DNA of 64,000 nucleotides from Apostichopus japonicus. Lineage: Eukaryota > Echinodermata > Holothuroidea > Aspidochirotida > Stichopodidae. The position numbers and the translations under genes were made by a program. The stretch spans positions 14,490,310 to 14,554,309 of the forward strand of contig NC_092575.1 in NCBI RefSeq assembly GCF_037975245.1, written 5' to 3'. Positions 40,737 through 53,280 of this stretch are shown one piece after another. Numbering within the stretch: the first letter of the stretch is position 1; every line of letters starts with the position of its first letter. The notes beneath the pieces are model-generated. The model saw only the letters and a list, made by a program, of their open reading frames with translations. It did not search any database and had not been told where the DNA came from.

Positions 40737-40890
40737 GAAAGGTATAAACGTAGTTCGGTTAATTGGGTAACTTATGTACGTAACCATGGTATCGTCTTGT
40801 ATTAGGATCTTATATTGCCATAGGGTAACACGCAAATGTGTCACGCTCACTTCATACGATTTGACGCAAATATATCTTATCATAAAGAAC
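40737..40890 (+). repeat. Dispersed repeat E, copy 1
   Basis: Gaaaggtataaacgtag, gtaaccatggtatcgtc, gtcacgctcacttcatac and ttgacgcaaatatatctt recur in order at 42090-42240 with about 85-90% identity by eye. Confidence 0.85.
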
Positions 40891-40939
40891 ATGCAAAATT
40901 GAGTGGGACCATCATATTTAATTAAGGGGTTAATCAACG

Positions 40940-41165
40940 GTCTAGCGTGCGTTACTCACAGGATTAATGCACGATCGGGGGATAATGCAAGCGATGCACG
41001 AGGGCGGAGCCCGAGTGCATCCAGCGATAGCATTCATTCATACACTACCATTTTTGTGGGGGAAAAATCATAAAACAAAACATTTTTAGTTACATATAAC
41101 CAAAGATTTATTAAAGTGATGCCCCTTAATTTTACCGTGCGTTACTCACAGGATTAACCACGGTC
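40940..41165. mobile_element. MITE-like foldback sequence
   Basis: The 20-base block tgcgttactcacaggattaa occurs at both ends (about 40947 and 41139). The left one is followed by a foldback: atgcac, gggc, gga, gccc, gtgcat at about 40994-41020, extended by outer aatgc/gcatt arms. The foldback and GC-rich core in AT-rich surroundings resemble a non-autonomous DNA element, but I could not define its ends or a target duplication. Confidence 0.45.
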
Positions 41166-41169
41166 AGCT

Positions 41170-42750
41170 GACCTGAATGGACCAATAGGATTTAGGAATC
41201 TTTACTAAGTATGAATGAATAGACGATGGGCCAACGGAGACATTCCTCCCTCCCCTAACTAACTTTAACTTCCTCACCCGACCCAAATTTATTCATGCAT
41301 TACATTTAATCTTGAAAAAAGAACATCATGTTACAAAGTATTGTAAGTGTTGTAAGTGTCAAAAGAAAGGAAGAACCAATGAGAACATGTGAACAATAGA
41401 AACATTCTTTGTTTTCCGTTTCAAGTCATGGATGATTAGAGATTACGTTGATCCCAAGAACTAAACCGCCATGAAATGGAAGAAAAGCTAACAGGGAAAG
41501 CATTCTTATAAGAAATCCCTCAGAAAAAATACACTTTATACAATCATAACAGAGCTATATGCTGCTTGATCCTTTCTATGGATTTAAAACTGAAGACATT
41601 AGATCAAAGAAAAGGGAATGATACAATCGTGGCACACCTGTTTTCAATCTTTCAATCACATGAACTACGATTGTGGCAGAGGTCAGGCATAGTTTCCCTC
41701 CTCACTAGTAGGGGATTCTCCCTAGCAGGGGATTCTCCCTGCTTGCCTGCTGGATGTCCCTGCTCCCATTTTGCGTATGAGTGAGAAGATATAATTCTGT
41801 CAACAAGATCGATGAGTGACTATATGCGAAATATTGTAAAGTCAAGTCAATTTTTTCATGTTGTTTACCATTGATTCAAATTTACTTTCTTTTATGTTTG
41901 TTTCCATTTATTTGTGTTTTGCATTCTCTTGAAGTGGAATGTAGCAATTCAGTAGCCTATCAGTTGACACAGCTGAATTAAATCATGTGAACTGTAAGAT
42001 ATATGCAATAAGTATAGAACACATAACGAGGGGGAAAAAAGATGTGTCATTTTATTAGGCGTGACATGTCAAAAATCAGGTTTAAGCATGAAAGGTATAA
42101 ACGTAGCTAGGTAAATTGGGTAACCGTACGTAACCATGGTATCGTCCTGTATTAGGAACTGGTATTTCTATTGGGTAACTCGCAAATGCGTCACGCTCAC
42201 TTCATACAGTTTGACGCAAATATATCTTGTCATCAAGAAAATAACGTGAGAACAAGAGAGTAGGGATGCAAAGCGAGGACTGAAGCAGGAGCACGTACAA
42301 GGGCAACGCAGCGAAAGACCCCCCCCCCCCCCAAAAAAAAACAAAAAAAAACAGAAGCGAATCCCGTAGGGATTTTCGTACTCACCATGTTTTTTTTAGG
42401 GATTGCCACCCCACCATGTTTTTCTGTTAGCTAAGACCCTCAGCTATCACAATCTGCTTGTTTGCCATTTAATTAATGGTTGGTGTGATCACCAAGTTGC
42501 CAACACATTCATTAAAACTTGGAATTAAAGAATATGTCATATCTTTGTAATTAAATAACCTAAAAGCACAACGTTAGTGTCTCAGTATATATATTTGAAG
42601 CTGTCTTGGTGAAACCAATCACAACCAATAAAGTCAAAGTCATCCCTAATTAGGGCTGTTGCCATGGCAATAGCCATGATGAAATTTGGACTTATTGTAA
42701 TATTTATTATAAATATACATTTGGAAAAATATCACATAATATACATATAC
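41170..42750. other. Intergenic region around repeat E copy 2
   Basis: It contains repeat E copy 2 (42090-42240), a 14-base C run followed by A-rich sequence (42319-42351), and an RFX X-box-like gttgccatggcaat at 42658-42671. No gene can be supported. Confidence 0.45.
42090..42240 (+). repeat. Dispersed repeat E, copy 2
   Basis: Direct copy of 40737-40890 about 1.35 kb away. Shared blocks are gaaaggtataaacgtag, cgtaaccatggtatcgtc and ttgacgcaaatatatctt. Confidence 0.85.
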
Positions 42751-42754
42751 TATA

Positions 42755-43776
42755 TTTGCATATAGAGCTAATAGAAGTGTTGATGACGCAGTCCTATTGT
42801 TTTTGCATAAAATTTTTCAACACTTGGAAACTCCAAATTCTTTTGTTAGGGCTACATTTGTTGACTTTTCGAGTGCCTTCAACTCCATTCAGCCGCACTT
42901 ATTAATTAATAAACTGTTAGCTATGGGTGTAAATTGCAGGTTACTGTTGTGGATCTTAAACTATTTAAGAGACAGACCACAGTTTGTTAAATTAAATGGC
43001 ATTTGCTCTGATGTTCGATCCGTTAGTACTGGTGCCCCTCAGGGATGCTGTCTATCTCCTGTCCTTTTCTGCTTATACACTAACGATTGCAGAAGTAAAC
43101 ACGATGTCTGTTCTATTATTAAATATGCTGATGATACAGTGATAACCGGTTACCTGCACAACGATGTTGTTGCTCCGTATGAGAAGGAAATCGAGGATTT
43201 TGTTACTTGGTGCAACCAAAACTACCTAAAATTGAATGGCAAAAAACTAAGGAGATAGTATTTGACTTCAGAAAACAGCCACATGATCATGCTCAAATCA
43301 GGGTTAATGATGAGATTGTCGAAAAGGTGCACCACTATAAATATCTAGGTACTATCATTGACTGTAAACTTAACTTTAAAGACCAGGTTATTGCAATTAG
43401 ATCAAAAGCTTGCCAACGATTGTACTTTTTACGTAAACTGAAATATTTTAATGTCGACAACACTATTCTTTTACTTTTTTACCAGTCAGTGATACAAAGC
43501 GTGCTGACTTTTAGTATTATTTGTTTTTACGAGCTGCTTACAAAGGATTCTTCGATTAAATTAGAGAAGGTTGTAAGGGCTGCCAGTCGTACTATTGGGA
43601 GGGATATTTGCTTAAAAACTATTTATGAACTCTACATTGATATGGTGCACCAGAAAACCCATGGAATATTAAAAGACCATACACATCCTCTTTTCGAAAA
43701 CTATGTATTCTGCCGTTCAGGCAGCAGACTTCGTTGTCCACTAGATAAGACCGATATGACATTGCTTCACCGTTAA
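42755..43776 (+). mobile_element. 5'-truncated CR1/L2-type LINE, reverse transcriptase pseudogene
   Basis: The frame is open from FAYRANRSVDDA (about 42755) through FVDFSSAFNSIQP, TGAPQGCCLSPVLFCLYTND, KYADDTVI (catalytic YADD) and EIEDFVTWCNQNYLKLNGKK. A one-base shift in the A6 run at 43241-43246 then breaks it. The second frame continues KEIVFDFR, YKYLGTIID and the C-terminal region with RAASRTIGRD and HPLFENYVF to the stop at 43776. These are the RT and thumb segments of Jockey/CR1/L2-group LINEs, which copy their RNA at a nicked target. The endonuclease and N-terminal half are missing, so it is dead. No tail or target duplication is clear. Confidence 0.9.
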
Positions 43777-43789
43777 TTCTAGACATGAC

Positions 43790-44492
43790 TGATGACCAAT
43801 AACCGTCAACATCTTTTGGACAAACACGGGCAGATATACCTATAGAATATGATATCGCGAAGCCTGAATATTTTCAATTTGGGGATAATATTTGTGAATG
43901 CATCTGGCAACAGCAGTGTGAATGATGTAATCATGACAATTGTGTTGAAGTTGTCTTCTTTGTTCTTCTTTATTCATATTAAAATTATGTATTCCCTGAG
44001 AAAAGTAATATGTTTAGAAGAACAAGGAAAAAACCGTTGCACTTTGATGAATTTTTATATACAGACCAAAAAAAACTTTGCGAATGTATCACATTTCAAG
44101 GGGAAATAAACAGAATATGCAAATAGGAGAGTAATACTATATGGTAGCACATCTACCGTGATAATATTTCAACCCTACTGTTTGCTATTTACTTCCCCTC
44201 ACCCTTCACCCTTAACCCTCCCCCACCCCCACCCCACCTCACCAAAAAAACTAGGGAGTGTTAAGCAAGTCAAAATAGGTTAACCATAGGTCTGTGAACC
44301 ATAAATAGAGACAATGGTATAAGACATATAATGTTAGTACGGCGTGTCCTTAAAGTGTACGTCCATTTCACGCTTCGAAGCAATCATACTGACAGTGAAA
44401 AGTGTACTTCCAAAAATTTACCCAATAGAAACTGGACTGTGAAGTGCTTTGCAGCGTCATATTGGCAAAAATTGTCCAAAAGGGTGTTGGTT

Positions 44493-44538
<46 letters not shown>

Positions 44539-45302
44539 ATGATGAATTTTCACGAACACATTCATGGACCCCCAAATTCGTGCTTGAAATCATTTCGTTG
44601 TCACGATCACTGTTGTTTGAGAAACTAATGTTGCGTCGCGATATTATGTACGTTGCACCTTTTTGGTCGTTTGGTTGTTAGTGTTGCTATAATGTTATAA
44701 ATATCTCTGTTTTAAACGGCCATGTTTCTGCACATCTGACATGCTCATACGGTTAAATTGATGTGTCTCCGTAACATCAGTTCAGTCTTCTGTTAATGCA
44801 AGTCCATAAATACATAGTTCCAAAATAACCAAGCTAGCAAGGGTATTCATCATGATTATGTCAATAGTAACTATGGACAATTACTTGCAAAAAGATTTCA
44901 GTGTAATAATAGGGCTGAAAAACTGATATGTCAATGACGTGCAATTATCTCAATTCAAACTGGGCTTGTCTACTCAAACACGTGGAGCTATAGTATAGGA
45001 ATACTTTTAGCCAAATACACACACAACTACATAGGCCTAAAGTACGTACACCGATGCAACAACCTACTCCAGTTACACCATAAACAAAGATGATATTGTT
45101 CTGCAGTGCCTACTGTAAGGTTACGTTTTGCTAAATACATACCCAGGGGATTAACAATTGCAGTATTCAAGCTCAGATCATGCATTCCACTGTGCTTGTG
45201 TTTATTTTCAATAATTCGCGCGCATTGTCAGGTGACTACACGTGATGTATCTCCACTCGTCAATCATCACCGAAATTGGTATTTGGAATATGTTAATGAG
45301 CT
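43790..45302. other. Intergenic region, no recognisable gene
   Basis: AT-rich, with a C-rich stretch near 44216-44240 and a (TA)n tract at 44496-44535. The open frames spanning the TA tract are artefacts of that repeat. Confidence 0.45.
44496..44535. repeat. (TA)n dinucleotide repeat
   Basis: Twenty perfect TA units. Confidence 0.95.
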
Positions 45303-45413
45303 AAATCGATGATATGTCGATTTAAATAGGTATATGTCAATTTGAGTTGCTAGAAACTGGTATAAGTCCAAGGAAATTGACTTCTACCAATTAATTCGAC
45401 ATATCATCGATTT
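45303..45413. repeat. Inverted repeat with 21-bp arms
   Basis: The left arm aaatcgatgatatgtcgatt (45303-45323) and right arm 45393-45413 are reverse complements at 19 of 21 positions, separated by about 69 bases. Related ggtatatgtc and tcgattta modules continue to about 45445. Confidence 0.75.
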
Positions 45414-45826
45414 AAACTGGTATATGTTGACTAAAATCGGTTTATGTCTGTTGTGTTTTTGATTATAATTGTATTTATATAACTTTTTAGTAAAGCGCCA
45501 CTCTTTTCCTTTCGACTACTCAGAAATCGTTTTGTTTACAATTTGACACGTTTTTACATCTCAGAAGCATCGCTTGGTTTAGATGCGATCATTTAGCCTT
45601 AATCTTTCTCATTTTTTTTTCTAACCTTGGAGTGTGATAGTCTTTTCACCATCCACTCACTCATTCACCAACATATACTTGAATTAAACTGCTGGCAAAC
45701 GTCCATGATCTTGTCAATGTTTATCTTTGTTTGGGGGTTTGATGGGAAATGGTTGTCTGGCTGAATATCGCCCTGCGTTTTTAGCGCTAGGGTATCACAA
45801 TAAAAAGACTGAATCAAGGCATAGCA

Positions 45827-46504
45827 ATGGGTACACGATCAGGAAGAAATTTCCGTATTGAGAAAGAACCCAGCGGAACAGCGAATAAGGAAACAGACAA
45901 AATTAAAACAATGGATCACGACATTAGTACAAGGCAGCATCGTGAATCAGTTAACGTTGACACAAAATCTGTTAAGTCAAAATGCACTAAAAGCTCAAGC
46001 ATATATGGATCGTCCACGAGTTCAGCAGCAATGAAGGCACGAGCTAAGGTTGAATCGGCTCGGACATTGCTCGCATATGCAAACAAAGAGGCGGAACTGT
46101 TGAAACAAAAGGCAGCACTGGACGCTGATATGCTTATTCTTCAAAGTGAAAAGGTAGCTGCTGCTTCAGCTGAAGCCACAGTGTATCATGAAGACCAACC
46201 ATTAGGAAACCATGACGAATTACGTGATGTAGATATTCACGAAGTAAATTCCAATCAGCGAATCAGTGATTATATTCAACACCATTTTAGCGACCAGGCG
46301 GCTTTAAGAAATCCAATCATCACTCAGACAAGAGCAAAGTACCGGCAAGAGTCTGAAGACCTCGCTAAGTATCTCATTCGGAAAGACTTGGTGAGTTCCA
46401 GACTTATTATATTTGACGAGAAACCAGAACATTACAGAGCGTGGAAGGCATCATTTAGATTAAAATCGACCGGTTCACAAAAGAACATAATGCGAAAGGG
46501 ATGA
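45827..46504 (+). pseudogene. BEL/Pao-like gag N-terminal fragment (225 aa)
   Basis: The frame from a good ATG has a low-complexity N terminus (MGTRSGRNFRIEK), then an Ala/Lys/Glu-rich predicted coiled coil at about residues 67-115 (KARAKVESARTLLAYANKEA). After it come SEDLAKYLIRKDLVSSRLI and YRAWKASF (203-210). The coiled coil followed by a YRAWKASF block is the layout I know from gag-like N-terminal parts of BEL/Pao retroelements in animals. Homology stops at Phe210 (46456); the last 15 codons come from a separate repeat that starts at about 46458 and is duplicated at 47213. Protease, RT and integrase are absent. A co-opted host protein is possible but less likely. Confidence 0.6.
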
Positions 46505-46890
46505 AAGTTTTTCGCTCTGTGAACATAATACTGTCAGAAAACGAAGACAACATAAATAGCCTATGCTACTTTCTTTAGTTTCTGCGTTTTTGTCCATGTG
46601 AATCACTTTACTTCTACGAAATTTGCTGGAAATTATCCCAAACGCAATCATAGATAATAGGTTATATTATTTCTACTAATTATTTCTTTGGCGGGTGTGG
46701 GGGGGGGGGGGCGGGGTGGAAGGGGGAGATGAAAACATTTGATAACCCTTTTTGTGGAGAATCTCTCCCATGTTAATAATGCTTGACTATTCGGTCCACT
46801 GATTATATACACGGCCAATGAAATGTGTGTTTATCGGTCTTCGAATTGTAGGTACCGTATCGTTATTAGGAGTTATACTTGAACTTAAAA
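46458..46890 (+). repeat. Duplicated segment, copy 1 (with poly-G tract)
   Basis: From gattaaaatcgacc to about gaacttaaaatgggcta this matches 47213-47640. Shared blocks are acttctacgaaatttgc, catagataataggttatatt, a run of 13 G (46699-46711) and tttatcggtcttcgaattgt. It overlaps the last codons of the gag-like frame. Confidence 0.88.
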
Positions 46891-47212
46891 TGGGCTAATC
46901 AGCCTTTTCTTTTACAGATTCAAACAAGCACCGTTCTGATCTCATTATTTGCATTATTTGGGATTTTTTCTTGTAATATGTTTCGTAGCCTATAGGCTAC
47001 TGAAAGGGAGACTTGAGATTGAATCTGAATAAATGAAGAGCACAGATATTTATTTTATTAGGTTTTGCTGTTTCAAGTTACAAATTTTGTTTGAAGACGG
47101 TACATACTTTTTCTGATCAATCAATAAAAGTTGACCGTCACAGAACATAGTTGGTTTCAGTTCACTTTGCTAAAAACATGTAGAAACCGATCTTCAGGGT
47201 TATATAAATTCC

Positions 47213-47640
47213 AGTTGATTAAAATCGACCTGTCCACAAAAGAACAGAATGAGAAAAGGGATATAAGTATGAAATACTGTCAGAAAATGAAGGAAACATA
47301 AATATCCTGTACTACTTTTTTGATTCGCTGCGTTGTTTGTCAATGTGAAATAAATTGTTCTACTTCTACGAAATTTGCCGGTAATTCTCCCAAACGCGAT
47401 CATAGATAATAGGTTATATTATTCTATTATTCATTTCTTTTGGGAATAGGGGGGGGGGGGGTGAAAACATTTGATATCCCTGTTTGTACAGAACCTCTCA
47501 TTTCTTAAGAATGCTTGACTATTCGGTCCCCTGATTATATACACGGCTAATGAAATGTGTGTTTATCGGTCTTCGAATTGTAGGTACCTTATCGTCATTT
47601 GGAGTTACTTGAACTTAAAATGGGTTATTTACCCGGTCTT
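47213..47640 (+). repeat. Duplicated segment, copy 2 (with poly-G tract)
   Basis: Direct copy of 46458-46890, with its own 13-base G run at 47449-47461. The gag-like sequence upstream of copy 1 is not repeated before copy 2. The interval between the copies (46890-47212) has no recognisable content. Confidence 0.88.
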
Positions 47641-50600
47641 ATTTCAATTTCAAACATGCACCGATTTAAAACTCATAATGCTCCCTAGCTTACTTAAATA
47701 AAGGACTGAGATATTCTGACAACGGCAACTGACAAGACATATATTGAAAAACAAGCAAACCTGTCGAAAATAATATATAGTAGTTTTATTAGGTTAGTTT
47801 TGTTAGTTGTTTTAAGATAGTTTAGGAAAGCAATCCTTCACATAACTCTTTTCTTCATGTATTTCTATTCTAATGATGCTATGCTTCATAAAAAACTATT
47901 TCAAAAATACATTGAAATTGACTTAATGTTAGAAAGGTCACCTGTCTTGATTGTCTACATATTCTCATTAATTTATATAATATACCATTATTCATAGGCA
48001 TTAACTCTCTATATCCAAGCATAAGGAAAATCCTTTTCCATGTTAAAAAGTCCTACGGTAACATTCTTTTTAAATGTAGATACATTCTGTAGCTGTTGGA
48101 AATATAGTGGGAAAATACCCAAACCATTTAACATGGTTACATGCAAATCAAAAATATTTGTTGAAAGAAATATCACCGTCTTTATATCATGCAAAATTCG
48201 TCTGTAACTTGCTCGTCAATGCCCTTATTTAATTAATGCTGTTTGTATATATCCATTCTATGTTAGTAGGTGGCACATTGGTTTTTCAAATAACTTTTAC
48301 TTGTCTCAAAGTCTGATTTGGAAGTTGTTCGAATATTGATGCCTAATTTAGTTGTCATCATCTTCTCTAATGATCATGCATGGCTGGTCCTGTTTAAACA
48401 CAATATGTTAGTCCTGAAGTATTTCTATGGTCCCCATATTGTAGGCAATATACTTTCATACTTGTGTTATGGAAGAGGTGTGTTTTAATTTCAGGACCGA
48501 GGGCAGCATTCATTAAAGTTGCATGTCAAAGTCAATGTGTGTTTTTAATTTTACCATGCTGAAAAAAGACACATATGCATACTATAGGCAAAGACAGGAC
48601 CATCTTCAAACTTTGAGAGGAGAAAGAGGGCAGCATGATGATGGCTATAAGCCAAAGAAAATCCCAGGACCGGGTTTTCGGTCCTGTCTTTTCAAAATGT
48701 CCTGCCCTTTAATGTGTGTTTCCCAGCACCGGTCCTGACATTCTGGGTGAGGTGCATTCGTATACGTGCACATTGACTTCATCATACAACTGTATACAAA
48801 CCCGCTGCAAGTAAACATATTGTCAAAAATGTGCGTGTGCTGGCGCGGGCACTGGTTGTATTGGTATTCAGTGTCTGTGTATATGAGAAAGGCACGGGTT
48901 ATGAGTCGAGCGTCTTCGGCTCTGGAAACAATCTGTTCGCGGTTACACATGTGCAGATTGCAAGTCTGTTTCATGTTCCCAGTAGAGTTCCCCCTTTTTA
49001 TCTGTTACCATGGTAGCACAACTGTAAAGCTTGCAAGTTCCCCTTGCAGTTGTACTACTAGATGTCACGAAACCCGGGAGACACATCGTTATACACCCAC
49101 CAAGTTTGAGACATGATGGTTTGGAGTCCGCAAAGCACCTTTATAAATATTTGAACTTCCTTGATGTCATTACCTTTGAAATGTTTTACGTCAGCTAATG
49201 CGCTCTTAACATTGAAAGTCGTTACATCCTACATAGGTATGACACTTTCCTTTTACTAGCTTTTACTACCCAACTATATTTGGTGATTTGAACACGATTT
49301 CAGTCGTTTTGTCATTTGGTGTGCTCGTAATGGCCAAAATATTGGACTGGGTCCTTTCAACATTTGACCTTATGACGGCATAGGTCACAGATGCACAACA
49401 ACCCAAGCCCAGCCATATACCCTCAATGTTGAAAGTCCATACGGTACAGGACATACTGTACCTTAGGAAAACGCTTTTGCCAAAACCGAGCCAACGTTTA
49501 CTTCCATTGACCACATGACTTTTGACGGTTTACATTAATGAACGCGCTACCAATTTTAAAAGGATTATATCTCGAACGGATTTGAGAGTCCTTTTGCTAA
49601 GCCCGTGAAAGGCTGATTGCTGCATTTTGTAATTTGACCTTTGATTTTGTATCTCCGTGACCTTAAGACGGCATTGGTTATCGAGATATTACATCCCATA
49701 CCCGGCACATATTGTCAATGATGGAGTAATTTTTGACACACTATTTTGGTCAAGCGCCCACGCACGCCGTACGCACGCACAGCCACACAAACGGTTTCGC
49801 AACCAGACCTCCAAATGGAGACCCCAACCATCATTTATTCCTAGATGTCCATGATGTCATATAGTGTATACGTTGTAAAATTATTCACACCATGCATTTC
49901 CATGGCATTGTAAAACATAACTATTTGATGACAAACAATTCAAACAGATTCCAACATAGGCTCGCGGAATGGTTTATGTCGGTATGATCTTAGTGCCACA
50001 TTGTCTTTCAAACAACTGTCTCAGCAAAGCAGCAAGTAAGAAACGTGAAGTAGCTCTAACAGCCTGGAGCAAAGAATTTTTCCGCATTGAGTGGTTCATA
50101 TTAGGCTAAATATGGCAGAAAATTCTCAAAAAAACAAACAAGTTTATCAAGCGTGTCAGAAAAGACGCCAAGGTGCATGGCTTTATACTATATAAAGAAA
50201 CTTTCCCTATTGCTATACTACAGTTTACGTCCTTACATATACTGTCCAAAAAATTTCCCGTGGAAGTGAACGAGTGAGATATAAATCAAATTAACTACTC
50301 AGGTCTTAAGTTCAGATGGGTTTTTATAGACAAGATGAACAAATACTGCATTGTCCTAGTGTGTGACAAATGAAACTAAACGAAAAAGAAGAAAAACAGA
50401 CAAGCGAACAAACAACAAAAAACACAAAACAGACAAACAAAACGCAAAACAAAAGAAACATAAACCAACACATATATAGACACACAGACATTTACACGAG
50501 ACCACCATAAAAGAAGATTATCAAAACGTTGTCTTGTCGGGGAATCGTACCATAGTCTTGAGGATAAATTAAATCTGAACCAAAAACTTGATTACTTAAT

Positions 50601-51420
50601 TTTCTGTATTTTGATTTATGATCGTTCACATGAAGTAAAAACAAAAAAACCGTAAATGAAAATTTGCCTAAAAACAAGCACTTCAATTTATATATGTTTG
50701 TTTACGAACGGATGTAAATGATTGTGATATGGTAACAATAGGTATCCAAAGAAAAAAAGACCAAATGCAGGGATTTTTTGGCATATTGTTTAAAGTTTAA
50801 AGTCCATCCGGCTTTACGGTTAAGGAAATGTTTGCAAAACACTTCTTCGCCCACATTTGGCAAAGTTCGACCTTTGACCTCCACTGTCCAGATGAAAAAA
50901 GAGTTCTGGTTCAAGAAATTCAATGTTTATCCATGCTGAAGTTAAGTTTTGATTCAGATAAGGTACCATAAAGAAAAGTGGGCCTTAATGTAAGACTTTT
51001 ATTTTGCTATGACATGGCTTAATTTGCCATTTTGAATTTAAAAAGCAATGAATTCATAGAATTTCTCGATGTCAACAGCCAACTGCAATTTTCGTGTAAT
51101 ATAAGAAACCCCAATGACTAAGTCACATCTGTTTGTAGCTATATTTTGCCCTAGCCCTGGCCTAAGTTACATTACTGTGCTTCGGTTGCGTAAGTTTTGC
51201 TAGGATAAACCTATGTTAATTTATTTATGGCCTATTGTTTGAGTGCAACAGAATATACCTCTTACTTGGGATGGATTTGTTTCGAAAATAATGACCAATA
51301 CCATTAACTTATATGAAAAATTTATACAAAATACTAATAAACTAATAATAAGTCATGGCTTGTAGCAATCGTACTCGTTGTGCCTCTGACGGGCACTCAA
51401 TATTTTTTATAATATATAAT
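47641..51420. other. Intergenic region, no recognisable gene
   Basis: AT-rich DNA with many short chance frames. Points of note are gttaccatggtagc at 49004-49017 (RFX X-box-like) and an A/C-rich low-complexity stretch at about 50380-50475. Text such as tttgacctttgattttg near 49635 looks like old dispersed repeat, but I see no second copy in the window. Confidence 0.4.
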
Positions 51421-51560
51421 TTTATAGTAAATCCTCTTTCTGACATGTATTTTATTCTTTCAATAACACTCAGCTTCCGGGGACTGTGCCCCTGCGCTCC
51501 CAGCCAATAACAGTGTGTAGTTGTGATATTATCAAACAGCTGGTCCCAAAATGAAAAGAA
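51421..51560. repeat. Dispersed repeat F, copy 1
   Basis: Blocks agtaaatcctctttctgaca, tgtattttattctttc, cccagccaataacagtgtgt and agttgtgatattatc match 62445-62600 (agtaagtcctctttctgaca, cccagccaataacagaatgt). Confidence 0.75.
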
Positions 51561-52009
51561 AAATGGCAAATGTAGGCCTACACCCCTGGGCGAAGACCTC
51601 CAAAAGATGCAGCAGTATCGTATATATAGTTCTTCCTCCATCGCAGTAAGCAAATATGTAATTATATATCAGAAACAGGATTACTCGGAAATCTCTTTGT
51701 AATGTATGACATTCCTTTGGAATTTAACAAACCCTGAAACTGAAACATGCGTAACAAGTGCAAGAATGATACTTTTATCCTAGATAAGAGAATGGTTTTA
51801 CATCTCAGTGGTCTATGCGAGGGGAGGGGGAATATTTCGTTAAACAAGAAAAAATTGTATCATTATTAAACTATTGTTCACAAAATATATAGACAAAAGC
51901 AAGTACAGCAACAAATAAACCTTTTCTTTTAATAACACGGTTTCTTTAATCTCATTCATTACTCAAAATAAACCAAAACAAGGTTAGATGGAAGGGGGAA
52001 GCATAAGAG

Positions 52010-53280
52010 AGGTTAGTCATGTCCTTCTAAAATGTTGAGCCCATGAGGTTGAATGGTGTGAAGGCGTTGCATCCACAGTCTCTCTCTCTCTCTCTCTGCT
52101 GATTCGTACTAGGCAGGACGGCTACCTAAGGATTCAATCCCCTGTAGGGACATGTTACTAATGGTATGGTTGGGAAGGTTAAACTGTTCTCCAACTGGGG
52201 TCTCAGTCTTCATGGTGTTGACTGTGGATCTGTGACCATGGAATCGCTTCTTGAGGGTGGCTTTGGTTTCGCCAACATACTGGATGCCGCAAATTCTATA
52301 GAAGAGATCAGATAAATGACATTAGAGGTTGTGCAAGTGATGTGACCATTATTCTTGTGTGTGACAGTGGGTGTTGTGGCTTGTGATGGAATTGGATTCA
52401 ACAATGTGGAGACTGCAGACCATGTATCTTGAAGTACGAACACATGTGAAAGGACCATGCTGAATAGGTGTAGGATTAGAAGTTAGAGGTGGAACAGCAG
52501 CACGCGCAAGAAGCTTGGTCCTGTAGGTTGCTAAGACGTGTGTATATGATGGTGGGTTTCGCAGGGACGGCTCGTTGGAGCCTATATGTAGTGAGGAGAA
52601 TGTTGTGGTTGTTAGTGGTGATGCGCTGAAGAGGAGGACGATTTGGATGGAAATTAACAACAGAGGGAGCTTGTCGTCGCAATCTCTTCCCGTTTTGACC
52701 TTCACTGCCAATGTAAATTATTTGGATAGGCAGCGGACTCTCTGATTGGTATCACGCACCCTTCGGGCACTATGGCCCTGGCAGTAATGTGATTTTCTAA
52801 AACATCTGTAAGACGAATGAAAAAGGAATTGTTAGAGCAAATGCGACGAAGACGAAGTGCTTGACTGTAGGCAATTCCAGACTTGCAGTGGCGGGGATGT
52901 GCAGCTTGAAGATTGGAGATACTGGTGTATGTCTGTGTGCTTGGTGTAAAAGTCAGTGGAGAGAGAACCGTGTTCTATGCAAACAGTCACATCGAGGAGG
53001 TTAACCTGTCAGTAATCATGAGGTAAATGTAATGGGGCTGTGGAAGGAATTCATTCATTCATTTCATTTCATTTATTTGTTTTTTGATGTGATTGAAGAA
53101 GGTGAGCAGGCTATCTTCATCATTGGTCCAAACGAAAAAGATGTCATCAATGTAGCGCCACCAGATGAGAGGACGGCAGGGAGCTGCACGGAGCATACGT
53201 TTATCAAGGCTAGACATAAACAGGCAGGCAAAGGAAGGAGCCATCCTGGTACCAATGGAAAGGTTTTCTCCCACAGACTG
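52010..53280 (-). mobile_element. Decayed Penelope-like retroelement (RT and GIY-YIG remnants)
   Basis: On the minus strand the order is SIGTRMAPSFACLFMSSL, then WWRYIDDIFFVWTND (catalytic YIDD codons at 53143-53154), then VNLLDVTVCIEHGSLSTDFY in a shifted frame. Next come CKSGIAYSQALRLRRICSNN and finally NVIYLI followed, after another shift, by GIQYVGETKATLKKRFHGHR (52220-52288) and a GIESLGSRP block. YIDD with this surround and a C-terminal GIY-YIG endonuclease is diagnostic of Penelope-like elements. At least three frameshifts and internal stops make it a pseudogene. The 5' part of the RT is missing beyond about 53280. A (tc)n tract sits at 52079-52098 inside the 3' part. Confidence 0.9.

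Noticed and set aside
44331-44681. 116-codon frame across a TA repeat
   Set aside because: It contains a poly-IY stretch from the (TA)n tract and lacks any domain.
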